DNA of 64,000 bases. It comes from Arthrobacter_J sp038199985 (lineage in GTDB: Bacteria; Actinomycetota; Actinomycetes; Actinomycetales; Micrococcaceae). The notes beneath the pieces were generated by a model. It saw only the letters and a program-made list of their open reading frames with translations, searched no databases and was not told where the DNA came from. The DNA lies in contig JBBPYK010000056.1 of assembly GCA_038199985.1 (NCBI GenBank), positions 65,171-129,170 of the forward strand, in the 5' to 3' direction. How positions within the stretch are numbered: the first letter of the stretch is position 1; every line of letters starts with the position of its first letter. Of this stretch, positions 61,016-64,000 are shown in pieces. The translations under genes were made by a program, and so were the position numbers.

Positions 61016-62490
61016 AGTCCCTCGACAATGTTCGCGGCCTCGCTGACTGGATTCCCGGACGCCTTGCCGACATTGCCCCCGTGATTACCGTCATCGGAGA
61101 CGTCATGCTCGACGGCTGGTGGAACGGGACCATCGAACGCTTCTGCCGGGAAGCTCCCGCACCCGTCGTCGAACTCACCCAGCAGACCTACGCACCCGGA
61201 GGCGCCGCCAACACCGCCATGAACCTAGCAGCCCTCGGAGCTAGGGTGCGGATTGCTGGCCTCACGGGAACGGACGACGCCGGACGCCAACTACGCGAGA
61301 TCCTCACCACCGCGAACGTGGACACCACCCACCTCATCCAGCACCTGGGGGCGACCACCACCACGAAGTATCGGGTTCTCGGTGGAGATCAGATGATGCT
61401 CCGGCTCGACAGTGGCGCCACCAACCCAACAGCCGAAGCTTTGCAGGCCCTCGCCGATGCCGTGCCCAGCGCCCTCGTTGACAGCGCCGCCGTCGTCATT
61501 TGCGATTACGGTTCCGGCGCCCTCAGCGGGGTTGTGCGGGAAGCGCTGTTGGCGGAGTCCAGAGCCGGAGTCACCGTCGTCGACGCTCATGATGCGCGGC
61601 CTTGGGCGCCCCTCCGCCCCGATGTTGCCACGCCCAATGCTGGCGAAGCGGCGCAACTTCTTGGGGTGAAATGGAACAACTCGGATCGGCGTGTTGACCA
61701 AGTGCAGGAACACGCGTCCGAACTTCTGGAAGCAACCGGCGCCCGCGCCGTCATTGTTACGCTGGACCGCGATGGCACCGTCCTGCTGACGTCCGATGAC
61801 AGAGGCCACCGCACCTGGGCCAAACCCGTCACCGAGAAGCAAGCGTCCGGCGCCGGGGACACGTTCGTTGCGTGCCTGACACTGGCACGCGCGGCAGGAC
61901 TGCCCCTAACCACCGCACAGGACCTTGCTCAGATCGCGGCCGACGTCGTTGTGCGCCGACAAGGCACATCCGTCTGCTTCACAGCAGACCTGGCCAAGCA
62001 CTTGGGGTATTTTCCTGAGAGCGTGGTGGACGCTGAAACTTTGACCGCACTGATCTCCGAGGAACGCGCAGCCGGTAAACGCATTGTGTTGACTAACGGC
62101 TGCTTCGATGTGCTCCACCGCGGACACACCCGCTACCTCAATCAGGCCAAGGAACTCGGAGACGTACTGGTGGTGGCCCTGAACGACGACGCGTCCACCC
62201 GCAGGCTCAAGGGTCCCGACAGGCCCATCAACGCGCTGAACGACCGAGCAGGAGTCATTGCGGCACTGAGTTGCGTCGATTACGTGACGGCATTCAGTAC
62301 CGATGACCCCATTCCACTGATCGAAACCCTGCAACCTGACGTGTACGCCAAGGGCGGCGACTACTCGACGGAAATGCTCGAAGAGACCCAAGTGGTGGAG
62401 GGACATGGCGGGGTGGTCAGGATCCTGGACTACGTTGCTGATCACTCCACAACCGCCGTCGTCGAAAGAATCCAAGCTCAAAAGGCTTGA
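61012..62490 (+). CDS. hldE: Bifunctional heptose kinase/adenylyltransferase HldE-like (copy 2)
   Basis: A 492-residue fusion of a PfkB/RfaE1 kinase (about residues 22-335, PGGAANTAMNLAALGARVR near 62 and GAGD at 280-283) and an RfaE2 nucleotidyltransferase (about 355-492, TNGCFDVLHRGHTRYL with HRGH at 369-372). It is closer to the standard HldE motifs than copy 1, so it is the better candidate for ADP-heptose synthesis. It overlaps the aldehyde dehydrogenase gene by four bases. Confidence 0.92.
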   Translation: MKSLDNVRGLADWIPGRLADIAPVITVIGDVMLDGWWNGTIERFCREAPAPVVELTQQTYAPGGAANTAMNLAALGARVRIAGLTGTDDAGRQLREILTTANVDTTHLIQHLGATTTTKYRVLGGDQMMLRLDSGATNPTAEALQALADAVPSALVDSAAVVICDYGSGALSGVVREALLAESRAGVTVVDAHDARPWAPLRPDVATPNAGEAAQLLGVKWNNSDRRVDQVQEHASELLEATGARAVIVTLDRDGTVLLTSDDRGHRTWAKPVTEKQASGAGDTFVACLTLARAAGLPLTTAQDLAQIAADVVVRRQGTSVCFTADLAKHLGYFPESVVDAETLTALISEERAAGKRIVLTNGCFDVLHRGHTRYLNQAKELGDVLVVALNDDASTRRLKGPDRPINALNDRAGVIAALSCVDYVTAFSTDDPIPLIETLQPDVYAKGGDYSTEMLEETQVVEGHGGVVRILDYVADHSTTAVVERIQAQKA

Positions 62491-62518
62491 GAAGAAATTA
62501 TCGAGAGAAACGGCTGGA

Positions 62519-63040
62519 TCACTGAGTCCCCTCATCTCCGTTGGAGAGTAACTCCCGCAGCGTTCCGCGACCCAGATACGGCTGACCGGCCAGAAACGAC
62601 AATTCACCTCCGGTAGGATGCCCATTTGCCTGCCCCACCACCCAGTACAGCTGCACAGCCTTGAATCCACCGACCCCGTAGCGCCGGGTAGCCTCCTCCA
62701 ACTGAGCACGATTATCTCCGCTCACCAGCGACACCAGCGCATCGAAACGGCCATTGCGGACCGTCCCACCAGCTGCGATGACCTCCCCCATACGGTGTTG
62801 GACCACCTCCCATTGCTGCCGAAGCTCAACGGTGTCTCGCCCAAAAAATACCAACTCGGGCAGTCCATAATCCGTCAACCCCACCGTGTAAACGCAGGGA
62901 AATCGCCATCCGGCGTCGTCGATCCACAATGAAAAACCGCTGCTCGACGCCGGACCTTCGCAGGAACCACTGGGAGTAGTGGGCCAGAGGAGAACCGGCG
63001 GATCATCAAGGGTAGGTGGACTGAATGCAAGGTCCGTCAT
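62519..63040 (-). CDS. DUF4262 family protein
   Basis: A 173-residue soluble protein with the DUF4262 pattern: WRFPCVYTVGLTDYGLPELV near residue 35, then VVQHRMGEVI and the C-terminal FKAVQLYWVVGQANGHPTGG. The function is unknown. The ATG at 63040 is chosen because CAAAGGAGTTCC lies directly upstream; the frame is open 88 codons further, but that stretch has no ribosome site and looks non-coding. It ends 28 bases from the convergent hldE copy 2. Confidence 0.85.
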   Translation of the reverse strand: MTDLAFSPPTLDDPPVLLWPTTPSGSCEGPASSSGFSLWIDDAGWRFPCVYTVGLTDYGLPELVFFGRDTVELRQQWEVVQHRMGEVIAAGGTVRNGRFDALVSLVSGDNRAQLEEATRRYGVGGFKAVQLYWVVGQANGHPTGGELSFLAGQPYLGRGTLRELLSNGDEGTQ

Positions 63041-63170
63041 GGAACTCCTTTGGGTCAGCGGTGCAGGAAGATACCTTCCCATTCGGCTCTGACATTTTCC
63101 GGATACTTCCCGCGACAACGGGATACTGTGGACGTCAGGAACACCCATGAACCCGATCAGGAGAGCCTTC

Positions 63171-63983
63171 GTGAACTTCCCCACGTTCGAAACCCTAACT
63201 ACCGAACAACATGGCAATGCCCTTCTCGTGACCGTCAATAGGCCCAAGGCCATGAACGCCCTCGCGCAGCAGGTTGTCGAAGATCTGCATACACTCCTGG
63301 ACACAGTCGAGGAGCTTGCGCGTCACGATGGAGGATGGCCGGTGCGTGGCATTGTGCTTACTGGTGCCGGCGGGAAGGCCTTCATTGCGGGAGCCGACAT
63401 TCGCGAAATGTCGGCCATGGAAGCGGACGCAGCGGCCGCTTACAGTGCGCGCACGCAGGAGCTCACGCTAAGGCTGGAATGCCTGGCGCTGCCCGTGATT
63501 GCTGCGGTCGATGGTTTCGCCCTTGGCGGCGGGTGTGAACTGGCCATGGCGTGCGACTTCATTTACGCGACGGAGGCAGCCTCATTCGGTCAGCCCGAGG
63601 TCAACCTGGGCTTGGTCCCAGGATTCGGTGGAAGCGTTCGGTTGCAACAACTGGTTGGCCCCGCCCGGGCGAAGGAACTGATCTACACCGGACGTCGAAT
63701 TCATGCTGCGGAGGCTGAGCGGATTGGGCTCGTCCACACGGTCTTCTCGACCGCAGCCGAAATGCACGACGCCGCCCGCACCACCATCGAGGACATCGCC
63801 ACGAAGTCACCGGTCGCAGTCGCCAATGCCAAGGCCACCATTAATGCAACGGCTGCGCGCACCACTGCCGAGGGGCTCGAGTTTGAGAATGAGTCATTCC
63901 GTCAGGCCTTCGGCACTGAAGACATGCGGGAAGGGGTGCGGGCGTTCCTAGCCAAGGAGACGCCGTCGTTCCCGGGTAACTAA
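63171..63983 (+). CDS. Enoyl-CoA hydratase/isomerase family protein
   Basis: A 270-residue crotonase-fold enzyme. Oxyanion-hole segments KAFIAGADIREMS and GFALGGGCELAMACD are present, as are the catalytic-type acidic residues in PEVNLGLVPGFGG. It probably hydrates enoyl-CoA in fatty acid or related catabolism; the exact substrate is open. The GTG at 63171 is preferred because an AGGAGAGCC site precedes it at good spacing; an ATG at 63147 would add eight residues. It is the last gene in the window. Confidence 0.92.
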   Translation: MNFPTFETLTTEQHGNALLVTVNRPKAMNALAQQVVEDLHTLLDTVEELARHDGGWPVRGIVLTGAGGKAFIAGADIREMSAMEADAAAAYSARTQELTLRLECLALPVIAAVDGFALGGGCELAMACDFIYATEAASFGQPEVNLGLVPGFGGSVRLQQLVGPARAKELIYTGRRIHAAEAERIGLVHTVFSTAAEMHDAARTTIEDIATKSPVAVANAKATINATAARTTAEGLEFENESFRQAFGTEDMREGVRAFLAKETPSFPGN

Positions 63984-64000
63984 CCGAGTGGCTCTTGATG

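Noticed and set aside
61906..62709. A 267-codon leftward frame opposite hldE copy 2
   Set aside because: It is antisense to a gene with clear motifs; no ribosome site or recognisable domain.
63041..63304. An 88-codon upstream extension of the DUF4262 protein
   Set aside because: A strong ribosome site precedes the internal ATG at 63040, and the extension overlaps the enoyl-CoA hydratase gene in antisense.
1..64000. CRISPR arrays, insertion sequences, integrases or prophage genes
   Set aside because: No regular spaced repeats, transposase, integrase or phage structural genes were seen on either strand.

Overview
The window is an actinobacterial chromosome origin region, most like Micrococcaceae (Arthrobacter and relatives). 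The assignment rests on three things. The gene order murJ, trxBA, parBA, rsmG, jag, yidC, yidD, rnpA, rpmH, dnaA, dnaN, gnd, recF, DUF721, gyrB, gyrA, DUF3566, tRNA-Ile, tRNA-Ala is the actinobacterial origin order. The small DLW-39 gene lies between the tRNAs. A complete fhaA-fhaB-pstP-rodA-pbpA-pknA-pknB morphogenesis operon follows. Base composition is moderately high in GC and appears to rise in the last 13 kb. I saw no insertion sequence, prophage or CRISPR array.

Layout. Bases 1-4.4 kb hold the 3' part of murJ, a split-off pseudokinase/discoidin-like membrane protein, and trxB-trxA behind a SigR-type promoter. From 4.4 to 6.0 kb there is a long gene-free stretch with four parS sites; two more parS sites lie inside parB and parA. 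From 6.0 to 11.7 kb a leftward operon runs rpmH, rnpA, yidD, yidC, jag, rsmG, parA, parB. From 11.7 to 14.1 kb lies oriC, with DnaA boxes on both sides of dnaA. From 14.1 to 23.9 kb are dnaN, gnd, recF, the DciA-like DUF721 gene, gyrB, gyrA, the DUF3566 gene, tRNA-Ile, DLW-39 and tRNA-Ala. From 23.9 to 30.8 kb are a DMT permease, a cyclophilin, a rhomboid protease, a decayed CDF transporter gene flanked by two related DnaA-box clusters, crgA, a class E sortase and pabA/trpG. From 30.7 to 40.2 kb is the leftward Ser/Thr kinase/cell-wall operon, followed by tRNA-Leu.

From 40.6 to 51.4 kb lies accessory and housekeeping material: a KhtU/KhtT-like cation antiporter pair, DUF5997, an HTH-less LysR-type sensor domain, gluconokinase, a SigF/SigB-type sigma factor, a family 9 glycosyltransferase with a GAF-ANTAR regulator, an SQR-like flavoprotein, a LapA-like protein, an M20 amidohydrolase, a class V aminotransferase and a CHY zinc-finger protein. 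From 51.6 to 62.5 kb is a heptose-type glycoconjugate cluster: GmhB-, GmhA- and two HldE-like enzymes, four glycosyltransferases, an SDR and an aldehyde dehydrogenase. Six of its genes are chained by five successive ATGA overlaps. The window ends with a DUF4262 gene and an enoyl-CoA hydratase gene.

How it works together. The first half supports replication initiation, chromosome segregation (ParABS), protein insertion into the membrane, and growth/division control by phosphorylation (PknA/B, PstP, FhaA/B, RodA/PbpA, CrgA, MurJ plus pseudokinase). The last part probably makes a nucleotide-activated heptose and transfers it to a surface glycan in an organism that should have no LPS. The points most worth checking are the duplicated DnaA-box clusters at 27.4 and 28.6 kb, the two-HldE heptose locus, the pseudokinase reduced to an N-lobe, the parS sites inside coding sequence, and the long inverted repeat at 51.4 kb.
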